DNA of 64,000 nucleotides from DAOPZC01 sp035353175 (lineage in GTDB: Bacteria > Verrucomicrobiota > Kiritimatiellia > RFP12 > UBA1067). Positions 1-8,217 of the stretch are shown one piece after another; the stretch's first letter is position 1, and every line of letters starts with the position of its first letter. The notes beneath the pieces were generated by a model. It made no database searches. It was not told the DNA's origin and saw only the letters and a list, made by a program, of their open reading frames with translations. Location of the stretch: positions 13,070 through 77,069 of the forward strand of contig DAOPZC010000015.1 in the NCBI GenBank assembly GCA_035353175.1. Reading direction: 5' to 3'. The position numbers and the translations under genes are program-made.

Positions 1-179
1 ATGACGTGTTCGAAGAGCGTCTTGACCCCGCGGTTGCGGGCGAGGTCGCGCGGCGTCAGTTCGCGGCGGACGGCGTTCGGCTCCGTGCGGAAAGAGGCCT
101 CATCCGGCAGCCCCCGGAAATCGGCCGCTTCGGCCTCGAAATCGGAGGGCTTTTCAAACGGATGTTTGCCTTTATGCAT
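1..179 (-). CDS. Unidentified protein, N-terminal 59 residues only (runs off the left edge)
   Basis: An open frame starts at an ATG at 179 and reads leftward off the window. It begins MHKGKHPFEKPSDFEAEAAD and ends at the edge with GVKTLFEHV. The segment is charged, with no signal peptide or membrane segment, so a cytoplasmic protein is likely. I do not recognise the family from this fragment. The start is supported by divergence from the pfp gene at 228 and by an AT-rich stretch (TATGATATACT on the minus strand) lying 6-11 nt before the ATG. No Shine-Dalgarno motif is visible, so translation may be leaderless. The frame could also be spurious, but it is the only one here with an ATG and no stop. 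Confidence 0.45.
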   Translation of the reverse strand, partial: MHKGKHPFEKPSDFEAEAADFRGLPDEASFRTEPNAVRRELTPRDLARNRGVKTLFEHV

Positions 180-227
180 GAAGGCAGTATATCATAACGG
201 TGCGAACAAGGTGAATAGGAGCGTACC

Positions 228-1424
228 ATGAAAAAAGGCAATATGCTGATCGCCCAGAGCGGCGGTCCTTCGATGGTGATTAACCAGAGTCTCGTCGGTG
301 CCGTTTTGGCTGCCAGAGAGAACAAATCCGTCGGCAAGATTTACGGCGCGCTGCACGGAATCCAGGGGATTTTGGATGAGAACTTCATCGATTTGCGCAA
401 GGAAAGCCGCACGACGCTAGAGGCCGTCGCCAATACGCCCGCGTCGGCCTTAGGTTCGGTGCGCCGCAAGCCGACTTCCGAAGACTGCCAGTCGATCTTT
501 CGCGTGTTGCGCAAGCTGGACGTCCGCTACTTCTTTTACATCGGAGGCAACGATTCGGCCGAGACCGTGCACATCATCAACGAGGAGGCGGTGAAGGAAG
601 AGTACGGCATCTGCTGTTTTCATATCCCCAAGACGATCGACAACGATCTGCGCGAGAGCGACCACACGCCGGGCTACGGCAGCGCCGCGCGGTTTGTGGC
701 GTGCGCGATCAAGGGCGACGATCTGGACAACCGCGCCTTGGGCGGTGTGAAGATCGACGTGATCATGGGACGCAACGCGGGCTTCCTGACCGCCGCAGCC
801 GCGCTGGCGCGCCAGGAGAAGGACGACGGACCGCACTTAATCTACCTGCCGGAGCGCCCCTTCAGCGTCGAGGTCTTTGTCAAGAACGTGAAAGCCGCGG
901 TGAAGAAGTACGGGCGGTGTGTCGTGGCGGTCTCTGAAGGGATCGTGGACAAAGACGGCACGCCGATCCTCGCGAAATTCACGCAAGAGACCGACTCGCA
1001 CGGCAACGTGCAGCTGAGCGGCACCGGCGCACTGGGCGATCTGCTGGCGAAGGTCGTCAAGGAGCAGGCCGGCATCAAGCGTGTGCGCGCCGACACCTTC
1101 GGCTATCTGCAGCGATCCTTCCCCGGCATCGCTTCGGCGAGCGACGCGATGGAGGCACGGCTGGTCGGCGTCGCGGCCGTGCAGGCGGCGGTCAACGACG
1201 AGGTTTCCAGCGGGTCGGTCGCGATCAAGCGCAAGGCGACCAAGAAGTACAGCGTGGATTTCGAAGTGGTGCCGCTGCGCAGCGTGGCCAAGGAGACGCG
1301 CCACATGCCGGACGCGTTTATCAGCAAGGCGGGCAACGATGTGACGCAAGCGTTCATCGATTACGCCCGTCCGTTGGTCGGGGCGCTGCCGCCCTGCGCG
1401 CGCTTCGCGCAACTGCGGGCGTGA
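228..1424 (+). CDS. pfp: Pyrophosphate-dependent 6-phosphofructokinase
   Basis: This cytoplasmic enzyme interconverts fructose 6-phosphate and fructose 1,6-bisphosphate, probably with pyrophosphate as phosphate donor. The 398-residue protein opens with the nucleotide-loop-like AQSGGPSMVINQS. It carries GGNDS at residues 106-110 and PKTIDND at 134-140. Asp at the position of the ATP-enzyme glycine, and Lys in PKTIDND where ATP enzymes have Gly, are the established marks of the PPi-type family. VIMGRNAGF and YLPERPF follow as sugar-phosphate-binding segments. An AGGAG ribosome site (217-221) sits 6 nt before the ATG. It is the first gene of a rightward run leading to a phosphohexomutase, which suits a reversible glycolysis/gluconeogenesis step. 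The phosphoryl donor is inferred from motifs, not tested. Confidence 0.9.
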   Translation: MKKGNMLIAQSGGPSMVINQSLVGAVLAARENKSVGKIYGALHGIQGILDENFIDLRKESRTTLEAVANTPASALGSVRRKPTSEDCQSIFRVLRKLDVRYFFYIGGNDSAETVHIINEEAVKEEYGICCFHIPKTIDNDLRESDHTPGYGSAARFVACAIKGDDLDNRALGGVKIDVIMGRNAGFLTAAAALARQEKDDGPHLIYLPERPFSVEVFVKNVKAAVKKYGRCVVAVSEGIVDKDGTPILAKFTQETDSHGNVQLSGTGALGDLLAKVVKEQAGIKRVRADTFGYLQRSFPGIASASDAMEARLVGVAAVQAAVNDEVSSGSVAIKRKATKKYSVDFEVVPLRSVAKETRHMPDAFISKAGNDVTQAFIDYARPLVGALPPCARFAQLRA

Positions 1425-1453
1425 ATGTTCCCGGATGGCGAAAGGGGTTCGGT

Positions 1454-1918
1454 ATGGACGAGGTCGTGAGCGGGGCGGCGGATTCCGCGATGGCGGACGA
1501 GACGTTGTCGCGCACCGAGCTTCAGATTGAACAGGAGAAGCTCAAGCTGGAGCGCGAGCGCATCCTGTTGGAGCGTGAGCGCCTCGAGGCGGTCCGCGAC
1601 CGCGTGACTGCGCAGGCCGGTTTGCACACCGACAAGAACGGCAAATTGTCGGTGACGCTCTCGACGCTTATCCTGGTCTCCATCATCTGCACACTGGCGG
1701 GGGGAATTCTCGGGGCTTTCTCGACCTCCACGCATCTGGACCGCCGCAATGCGGCGCGGCTGCAGGAGGTGATGCAGACGCTGGCTTCGTCTTCGCCCGA
1801 ATCGCTTGGGATCACGACCAACGAGAGCGGCGCGGCCGCAAACGAGATGCCTGCGTGGCTCAAGACGATGAAGCCCAAAGGCACCCATGCCGGCATTTCG
1901 CTGGTGGTGATCCAATAG
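1454..1918 (+). CDS. Small membrane protein with N-terminal coiled coil
   Basis: This 154-residue protein is of unknown function. Residues 19-48 are a highly charged, heptad-like stretch rich in Glu, Lys, Arg and Leu, which predicts a coiled coil. One transmembrane segment follows (LILVSIICTLAGGILGAF). The C-terminal part is low complexity and ends in a short hydrophobic tail. I chose the ATG at 1454 because AAAGGGG precedes it by about 6 nt. An in-frame GTG at 1421 overlaps the pfp stop and would add 11 residues. The gene lies between pfp (29 nt) and the phosphohexomutase (30 nt), so it is probably co-transcribed. It may be a membrane anchor or scaffold, but nothing in the sequence fixes its role. 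Confidence 0.7.
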   Translation: MDEVVSGAADSAMADETLSRTELQIEQEKLKLERERILLERERLEAVRDRVTAQAGLHTDKNGKLSVTLSTLILVSIICTLAGGILGAFSTSTHLDRRNAARLQEVMQTLASSSPESLGITTNESGAAANEMPAWLKTMKPKGTHAGISLVVIQ

Positions 1919-1948
1919 AAAGAACGATGAGGGAGCGGAGAGTTCGGG

Positions 1949-3334
1949 ATGTCGTTTTTCAAGGCCTATGACATGCGCGGCGAGTTCGGAAAGGATTTCG
2001 ATCTCGACACGGTCTACCGCATCGGGCGCTGGCTTCCGGCCGTGCTCGGCGCCCGGCGCATGCTGATCGGACGCGACATGCGGCTCTCCTCGGAGTGCGT
2101 CCGCGATGCGCTCTGCCGCGGGCTGACGGAGTCGGGCTGCGCGGTGGACGACATGGGCTTGGCCACGACGCCGATGGTCTATTTCTTTACGGCGAGAGAG
2201 GGGTATGACGCCTCGGTGCAGATCACGGCCTCGCATAACCCTCCGGACCACAACGGCATGAAGGTGTCGCGTTCCGGCGCGATACCGGTGGGCTATGCGA
2301 CGGGCCTCGCGAAGCTCGAGGAGCGCGTTGCCTCGGACACGTTGCCGCCCGCGGCGGTGACCGGTGCCTGCAGGACGGTGTCGTATCGCGACGATTTTGT
2401 GCAGTGGCTGCGGACCCGTCTGGCTGATCTTTCCGGCTTGCGGTTCGCCGTGGACTGTTCGGACGGCGTGGCGGGTTTGATCGTCCGCGATCTGCTGGGC
2501 GAGAGCCCCGTCTACCTCAACGAGGTGCCGGACGGACGGTTCCCGCATCACTCACCCAATCCCCTGGAGGCCGGAAGCCGCACGCAGGTTGCGGACACGG
2601 TGCGCGCGCGGGGGCTCGACGCGGGCGTCATCTTTGACGGAGACGCGGACCGCGTGATGTTCGTGGACGAGACGGGCGCGTTCGTGCAACCGGACTATCT
2701 GATTCCGGTGATCGCCCGGCACTTCCTCGCGCGTGAACCGGGCGCGACGGTGATCCACGATATCCGCACTTCGCGCGGAGCGATCGAGGCGCTGCGGGCG
2801 GACGGGGCCAAGACGGTGATGGGCAAGGTCGGACATGCGTTCGCCAAAATGGCCCTGCGCGAAACGGGGGCGGTGTGCGGCGGCGAATTGGCCGGACACT
2901 ATTATTTCCGCGATTTCTTCTGTTGCGACTCGGGCGAGCTGGCCGCGCTGCTGGTGCTGGCCGCGTTGGCGGAGGCCAAGCGCCAGGGGGTGAGTTTCAG
3001 CGCGCTGATGGCGCCGATCCGCAAATACGCCAACTCCGGCGAGCGCAACTATCGGATCCAAGACAAAGACGGTGCGATCGCGGCGGTCTTGTCGGCGCTG
3101 GCGGCGCTCGGGCCGCCGCAGGCGCGTGCGGATTTCGACGGCGTGCGTCTCGATTATGCCGACGGGTGGGTGAACATCCGCAAGTCCAATACCGAACCTT
3201 TTCTGAGAATGATTGTCGAAGCGCGCGATGCGGCCACCTTGACGGAATGGCTGTCCATGCTGGAAGATGTGTTGGCGCCGTTTGGTGCGGCCGAAGCCGG
3301 CTGCGCGCCGGAACATGAATCATGCTTGAAGTAG
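1949..3334 (+). CDS. Phosphomannomutase/phosphoglucomutase
   Basis: This alpha-D-phosphohexomutase interconverts hexose 1- and 6-phosphates (mannose or glucose), feeding nucleotide-sugar synthesis. The 461-residue length and the order of the four sites match the ManB/AlgC group. TASHNPP carries the phosphoserine (Ser95). DGDAD at residues 230-234 is the Mg-binding loop. GELAGHYYFRD is the sugar-specificity loop. SNTEPFLRM near the C terminus grips the phosphate. The start follows a purine-rich ribosome site. The last 13 nt overlap the ABC ATPase gene downstream, implying translational coupling with the Gld-like system. Mannose versus glucose preference cannot be told from sequence. The link to a Gld-like exporter could indicate glycan or surface-polymer work. 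Confidence 0.9.
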   Translation: MSFFKAYDMRGEFGKDFDLDTVYRIGRWLPAVLGARRMLIGRDMRLSSECVRDALCRGLTESGCAVDDMGLATTPMVYFFTAREGYDASVQITASHNPPDHNGMKVSRSGAIPVGYATGLAKLEERVASDTLPPAAVTGACRTVSYRDDFVQWLRTRLADLSGLRFAVDCSDGVAGLIVRDLLGESPVYLNEVPDGRFPHHSPNPLEAGSRTQVADTVRARGLDAGVIFDGDADRVMFVDETGAFVQPDYLIPVIARHFLAREPGATVIHDIRTSRGAIEALRADGAKTVMGKVGHAFAKMALRETGAVCGGELAGHYYFRDFFCCDSGELAALLVLAALAEAKRQGVSFSALMAPIRKYANSGERNYRIQDKDGAIAAVLSALAALGPPQARADFDGVRLDYADGWVNIRKSNTEPFLRMIVEARDAATLTEWLSMLEDVLAPFGAAEAGCAPEHESCLK

Positions 3335-4047
3335 ACCATATCAGTTTTTCATACGGGAGCCACGTGGTGCTCGACGACGTTTCGTTCGATGTGGCACCGG
3401 GAGAAATCGTCGCGCTCATGGGACCCAACGGCGCCGGCAAGACGACGCTGCTGAAAATCTTGGCCTGCCTCTTGATGCAGGATGCCGGCACGGTCCGGCT
3501 CGATGCGGTCGACCCTCTGGTGCGTCCGGTCAGGTACCGGCGGGGGATCGGGTATCTCTCCGAGCACTGTCCTCTCTATAGCGAAATGACGGTCGAAGCG
3601 TATCTGACCTATCGGGTGCGACTCAAGGGAGAGCGCAGCATGCGCGTGCGTCGCCGGGTGAGCGAGGCGCTGGATCAGTGCGGGCTGGTGGCGGTGGCCA
3701 AGACGCGCGTGCGACTTCTGTCGCAAGGATACCGTAAACGCGTGGGGCTGGCGGACGCCTTGATCATGCATCCGAAACTGCTGCTGCTGGACGACCTGTT
3801 GGCGGGCCTCGATGTGGGGCAACGCAAGAAAACGGCGGCCGTAATGTCGGCGGCATCGTCCCGGGCCGCCGTTGTGGTGTCGGGCCATGAGGTCCATGAG
3901 ATGCAGGACTGGTGCACGCGGTTTGTGGTGCTGAACCGGGGACGCGTGGTGGCGATGTATCGGGCGAGCGATTACAGCCGTTCGCAGCTGGCGAAGCTGC
4001 TGGAGACGCAGATGACGTCGGGATTTGAAGGCGAGGTGGGCCCATGA
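3322..4047 (+). CDS. ABC transporter ATP-binding protein (GldA-like)
   Basis: This is the nucleotide-binding subunit of an ABC-2-type system. The 241-residue protein has Walker A GPNGAGKTT (residue 34 onward), signature LSQGYRKR (133-140), a Walker B followed by a D-loop, and an H-loop SGHE. The Walker B reads LLLLDD (Asp157, Asp158), so the usual catalytic Glu is Asp and the following Pro is Leu. That change is conservative but unusual and could slow hydrolysis. The gene overlaps the phosphohexomutase by 13 nt and the permease by ATGA, which places it in a coupled operon. In Bacteroidota the GldA/F/G trio serves gliding and secretion, but homologous sets occur in non-gliding bacteria. The substrate here is unknown. 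Confidence 0.88.
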   Translation: MLEVDHISFSYGSHVVLDDVSFDVAPGEIVALMGPNGAGKTTLLKILACLLMQDAGTVRLDAVDPLVRPVRYRRGIGYLSEHCPLYSEMTVEAYLTYRVRLKGERSMRVRRRVSEALDQCGLVAVAKTRVRLLSQGYRKRVGLADALIMHPKLLLLDDLLAGLDVGQRKKTAAVMSAASSRAAVVVSGHEVHEMQDWCTRFVVLNRGRVVAMYRASDYSRSQLAKLLETQMTSGFEGEVGP

Positions 4048-4787
4048 CGGCCATTCAAGTCACCTGGGTGCGGGAGGTCAAGGCGTTCCGCGGCGCATTC
4101 TCGTGCGGCGTGCCGGTGGCCGCCTTTCTGGCCGCCTGCGGATGGACCTTCGTCGTGACGCTGCGGCGCAACGAGGGCAGCGTTCTTCAGATCCAGAGCA
4201 TCTGGGGACTTTCGATCGCACCTTGGCTGCCGATCTTGAGCGCGCTGCTGACGATGCGGCTTTTTGCGGAGGAGCGTTCGACGGGCATGATCGATCTGCT
4301 GATGTCCTCGCCGATCCGCGAGCGGGATCTGGTGATCGGTAAATTCCTTTCGGCGATGACGGTCATGGCGGTGGCGTTGGCCCTGTCGCTGGTCGTGCCG
4401 CTGCTGGTGCTGCCGATGTTGTCGCTGCCGGTGCAGGGAACGGTTCGGGGCGTAGCGTTTGCGGCCACGTTTCTGATCCTGTTCCTGCAGGCGTCGACCT
4501 GGTGCGCGGCCGGAACGATGATTTCGGTGTTCTTCCGCAATCAGGCCGCGGCCGCCGTCAGTTCGCTGGTGCTGTGTAGCGGCATCCCGATCGTCGTGTA
4601 CGCGGCCATCCTGGCGTGGGTGCCGTCGGTCCGGGCGGAAATGGCGTGGATGCCTTTCCTGGTCCACGTGTATGATTTTTCGACGGGGCTGTTTTCGACG
4701 TCCGTGATCGCACTGTATGGGGTCACGACGGTTTTCTTTCTGTTCGGCTGTTCAAAATTGTTGGCGTGTCTGAGGTTGCGGGGTTGA
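4044..4787 (+). CDS. ABC-2 type permease (GldF-like)
   Basis: This integral inner-membrane subunit pairs with the ATPase just upstream. The 247-residue protein shows about six hydrophobic segments. The motif FAEERSTGMIDLLMSSPIRE is the cytoplasmic loop typical of the ABC-2 permease family, where such a sequence follows the second membrane span. The start codon overlaps the ATPase stop in an ATGA junction. The next gene, a GldG-like protein, begins 4 nt after the stop. Length and order match GldF in gldA-gldF-gldG sets. The cargo cannot be inferred. Confidence 0.85.
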   Translation: MTAIQVTWVREVKAFRGAFSCGVPVAAFLAACGWTFVVTLRRNEGSVLQIQSIWGLSIAPWLPILSALLTMRLFAEERSTGMIDLLMSSPIRERDLVIGKFLSAMTVMAVALALSLVVPLLVLPMLSLPVQGTVRGVAFAATFLILFLQASTWCAAGTMISVFFRNQAAAAVSSLVLCSGIPIVVYAAILAWVPSVRAEMAWMPFLVHVYDFSTGLFSTSVIALYGVTTVFFLFGCSKLLACLRLRG

Positions 4788-4791
4788 TGAC

Positions 4792-6294
4792 GTGAACGAG
4801 AAGAATCAAATAACGGCAGCGGTGCGGACGGCGGGTCGACAGGCCTTAAAGGCCTCGGCGCTGCTGGCCATCGGCTTGGGGGCCGTCCTGACGGTTCTGG
4901 CGGTCGCGCTGGCCTGCCGTCTCGATCTCACGTGGGAGGTTCCCGTCGGCAAGGTCATGCAGGTTTCCGCGCGGACACGTGACGTGCTGGCCGATACCCA
5001 GGGTTCGATCCGCGTTTCCTGTTTCATGGACCGGCGGCATCCGATGTTTCGGCCGGTGTCCCGCCTGCTGCGCGGATTGCGGCAGGCCTCGCGCAGCGTG
5101 GCCGGTGCCGAGATGGTGATCGAGTATGTGGATCCGCGCTGGGACTTGACCCGGGCGGGACAGCTCGCGTCGTACGGGGTGCCGGAGAACGCGCTGCTGT
5201 TCGAACGGCAGCGGCGTCGCATCGTGGTGACGTTGGACGAGATGCTGGCACGGCGGTCGCTGTTGCGGACCCAAGAGACGGCGCAATCGCATGATGACAA
5301 GGCGGGTTTGGGCGTTTTCCGCGGCGAGATGGTGTGCGCCGCAGCGATCTCCCGGCTGACGCTGCCGTACGAGCGGTCGGTGATCTACTGGCTGCAGGGA
5401 CACGGCGAGGTGCGGTTCGACAATTACGATGAGCTGCGGGGCTTTTCCGATATCGCGCGCGAGATCACGCGCGACGGGTTTGAAATCAAGGCGCTCGCGC
5501 TGCCGGGGTTGGGCCGGATTCCGGACGACTGTCACGTGCTGGTGATCGCGGGTGCGCGCTATGCGCTGAAGGCTGAAGAGCTGGGGCTGCTGGACGCGTT
5601 TCTGCAGCGCGGTGGTCGCCTGCTCTATCTGGTTTCGCCGCGCGTCAAGATCGGCGTGGAAGGGCTGCTGGAGAAATGGGGCATCAGGCTGACGCCGTTC
5701 ATCGCCGCAAGCACGCGGACGCTCTCCGGCCATGAGGTGGTGGTGACGACCTTCGCGGACCATGTCATTACGCGCAATCTCAACAACGCGTCGGTCGTGT
5801 TCGGCTATGCGACCTGCATTGCGGCGGTGACCGCCCCCGCGGCGGGCGCGGATCGCCCGAAGGTTACGCTGTTGGCTCAGACCGATGAGGCGGGGTGGGG
5901 CGAATCTGACCCCGACGTTTTTCCCCGTACGTTCGACGCGCAGTCGGAGCTTCACGGGCCTGTCGCGGTGGCCGCCGTTTCCGAGCGCGGCGGCGATGTT
6001 GCCAAGGACGTGGCGTTCAAGCCCACGCGCGTATGCGTGATGGGCGAGACCGATTTCGTGATGAATGGCGCGCTGGCCTCACGCGCGAACGCCAACCGCG
6101 ATTTCTTCATGAATGCGGTCGCATGGTTGGCCGGGATCGATACGGGAACGGCTCCCTCCCTGGGGGGGGACGCCACTTTGGTGACGGGGTTCGCGCGCCA
6201 CCAGTGGATCGTTTTCATGGTCTGGTCGGCCGTCGTCGTGCCTGCGTGTGTGTTTCTGTTGTTTTGCCTGGCCTCGCTGCGCGCGCGGCAATAA
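4792..6294 (+). CDS. GldG-like ABC-associated auxiliary protein
   Basis: This 500-residue protein has an N-terminal transmembrane helix (residues ~18-42) and a C-terminal one (~470-492). Between them lies a large region, probably periplasmic, containing the segment VIYWLQGHGEVRFDNY. That YxLxGHGE signature and the two-helix layout are typical of GldG and related ABC-auxiliary proteins of the DUF4350/IFT52-like type. It starts at GTG, the only start placed just after the permease stop. It is followed 9 nt later by the DUF4340 gene. It probably acts with the upstream ATPase and permease at the cell envelope. The biochemical activity of this family is not established. Confidence 0.78.
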   Translation: MNEKNQITAAVRTAGRQALKASALLAIGLGAVLTVLAVALACRLDLTWEVPVGKVMQVSARTRDVLADTQGSIRVSCFMDRRHPMFRPVSRLLRGLRQASRSVAGAEMVIEYVDPRWDLTRAGQLASYGVPENALLFERQRRRIVVTLDEMLARRSLLRTQETAQSHDDKAGLGVFRGEMVCAAAISRLTLPYERSVIYWLQGHGEVRFDNYDELRGFSDIAREITRDGFEIKALALPGLGRIPDDCHVLVIAGARYALKAEELGLLDAFLQRGGRLLYLVSPRVKIGVEGLLEKWGIRLTPFIAASTRTLSGHEVVVTTFADHVITRNLNNASVVFGYATCIAAVTAPAAGADRPKVTLLAQTDEAGWGESDPDVFPRTFDAQSELHGPVAVAAVSERGGDVAKDVAFKPTRVCVMGETDFVMNGALASRANANRDFFMNAVAWLAGIDTGTAPSLGGDATLVTGFARHQWIVFMVWSAVVVPACVFLLFCLASLRARQ

Positions 6295-6303
6295 GAAGCG
6301 GTT

Positions 6304-8148
6304 ATGGGAAATCGTCGGATCATTTTGATACTGTTGAGCGGGATCGTCCTGTGCGCCCTGCTTTTGTGGGGCTTGCAGCGGCGTGTGCGTTTTTTTCCTG
6401 CCGAGAACAAGGCGAAGACCATTCTGCTCGAACACGTGTTGGAGGACGTGGACCTCGTGACCGTCGAGCGGGGGGACACCCGCATTGGGCTGCGGCGCGA
6501 AGACGGCCGCTGGAGCATGGTGGCGCCCTTTTACGCGCAGGTCGATCAAGGGGCGGCATCGCGGCTGCTGGACGTTTTCGAGTCGGCGCGCGTCAAAGAT
6601 GCCCTGCCGTTCCAGGAGCTGCGCAAACGCGAATTGTCGCTCAAGGAGTTCGGTCTTGCTCCCGCCCACACGCACGTGGTGTTGGAAGGGGGGCGGCTGC
6701 GTGACGAGTTTCACTTCGGCGCGCTCACGCCGCTCGGCGCCGAAATTTACGTGCGCATGAATCAGGCCGACCAGGTCTTGGTCGTCCCGGCTTCGGTATA
6801 CGATGCGATTCCGCGGACCGCAGATGATCTGCGCTCGCGTAAACTGGTGCACGGGGACCGCGCGGCGGTCCGGACGCTTGAAGTGCGGATTCCGGGGCGG
6901 CCTTTCATCAAGCTCGCGAAAGATTCCGGGACGTGGCGGCTGGTCCAGCCGACGTCGGCACCGGCTTCGGATGAGAAGGTTGATGCTTTGCTCGATGCGC
7001 TGTATGAGGCCCGCGTCTCGCGTTTCATCTGGCCTACGGTTTCGAATGTGATGGATGTGGCCGAGACGGAGTCGGCATTTAAGACGCGCATGGGGCTGTA
7101 CGGCCTGGGGGCGGATACGGGATCTCAGATCCAACTCCAGGAGACCGGCCCCGGAGCGCCTGCGAAGGTCGTTTTTGGCCATTTCCTCGATGAGGCCGCG
7201 GGTCTGACCTATGTCTTGCTGCAGGGCGGCGACGCGATCGGCGCGGTTTCGAATGACGTGTTCAAAGCGTTTCAGGTGTCGCCCTCGGAACTGCGTGACA
7301 CCCGCCTGTTTTACGAACTGCCGTCGAATGTGCGCCGTTTCCAAGTCTATTTCGGCGACGCGCTGTTTGTGTTGACACAGACGAACGCCCTGTGGCGGAT
7401 GGAAACGCCGATTGCGGACGTGGCGGACCAGGGCGTTGCGCAGGAGACGCTGGAGAAGTTGCTCCAGCTGAATGCGATCTCGATGGACGACGACAGCGCG
7501 AGCGAGATCCGGCGCGTCAGCAATGAACAGAATCTGCCGATCAGCCACGTGGAGGTTTTCTCCGAGCAAGCCTCGTGGCGTTTTTCGATCGCGCCGGACG
7601 ACATCGAGGGCAAGTTCTTGCGCGTGACGTTCACAAACGCGCCGACGGTGTTCCGCGTGGCGAGCAGCAACGTGCCGCCTGCGCTGGTCAGCATGATCGG
7701 GCTGTTGAGTTTGCGCGATAAGACGGTTTTGGCCCTGCCTGCCTCCAGCCTGAGGCGGATCACGCTCAAGCGCGCCGGCGTCGCGGCCGCCGAAACCGTC
7801 GAGCGCCAGAAAAACGACACGATTTGGCATCTGGGAGAGGGCATGACAGGAAAAATCGCGCCCGCAAGGCTGGACGCGCTGGTCATGCGGCTGGGAAAAC
7901 TCAAGGCGGACCGGATTGAAGGTCTTGGCGTGGCGTTGGATAACGGCGACGCGTACGGTCTCCATCAGCCGTGGCTGGAGGTGATCGTCGATGTGGAGGC
8001 GGACGACGCGGTCCGTAAAACGTTGCTGATCGGAAAAGAGATCGGGTTCGGCAAACGGTATGCCATGGTCCGCGGATTGGACGTGCTGTTCGTTTTGGGC
8101 AAAGAAGAACTGCTGGTGTTGGCCGAGCGCTTGGTGGATCCGTTGTGA
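6304..8148 (+). CDS. DUF4340 domain protein, membrane-anchored
   Basis: This 614-residue protein has one N-terminal membrane helix (residues ~5-22) and a long soluble, presumably periplasmic body. The body contains repeated modules of the type LRREDGRWSMVAPF and DSGTWRLVQPTSAP. Each is followed by a segment that counts DALLDALYEARVSRF-like helices, which is the DUF4340 pattern. Members of this family regularly follow GldG-like genes. It closes the Gld-like operon: 9 nt separate it from the gene upstream, and 69 nt separate it from the sulfatase downstream. Its function is unknown. A structural or sensing partner of the ABC complex is the simplest inference. Confidence 0.8.
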   Translation: MGNRRIILILLSGIVLCALLLWGLQRRVRFFPAENKAKTILLEHVLEDVDLVTVERGDTRIGLRREDGRWSMVAPFYAQVDQGAASRLLDVFESARVKDALPFQELRKRELSLKEFGLAPAHTHVVLEGGRLRDEFHFGALTPLGAEIYVRMNQADQVLVVPASVYDAIPRTADDLRSRKLVHGDRAAVRTLEVRIPGRPFIKLAKDSGTWRLVQPTSAPASDEKVDALLDALYEARVSRFIWPTVSNVMDVAETESAFKTRMGLYGLGADTGSQIQLQETGPGAPAKVVFGHFLDEAAGLTYVLLQGGDAIGAVSNDVFKAFQVSPSELRDTRLFYELPSNVRRFQVYFGDALFVLTQTNALWRMETPIADVADQGVAQETLEKLLQLNAISMDDDSASEIRRVSNEQNLPISHVEVFSEQASWRFSIAPDDIEGKFLRVTFTNAPTVFRVASSNVPPALVSMIGLLSLRDKTVLALPASSLRRITLKRAGVAAAETVERQKNDTIWHLGEGMTGKIAPARLDALVMRLGKLKADRIEGLGVALDNGDAYGLHQPWLEVIVDVEADDAVRKTLLIGKEIGFGKRYAMVRGLDVLFVLGKEELLVLAERLVDPL

Positions 8149-8217
8149 CCGATGCGGCCCCGTTCGCCGTTGTCCGTCCCTTTGTTTCATTTGTCCGAAT
8201 AAGATCGGAGGCCGACG

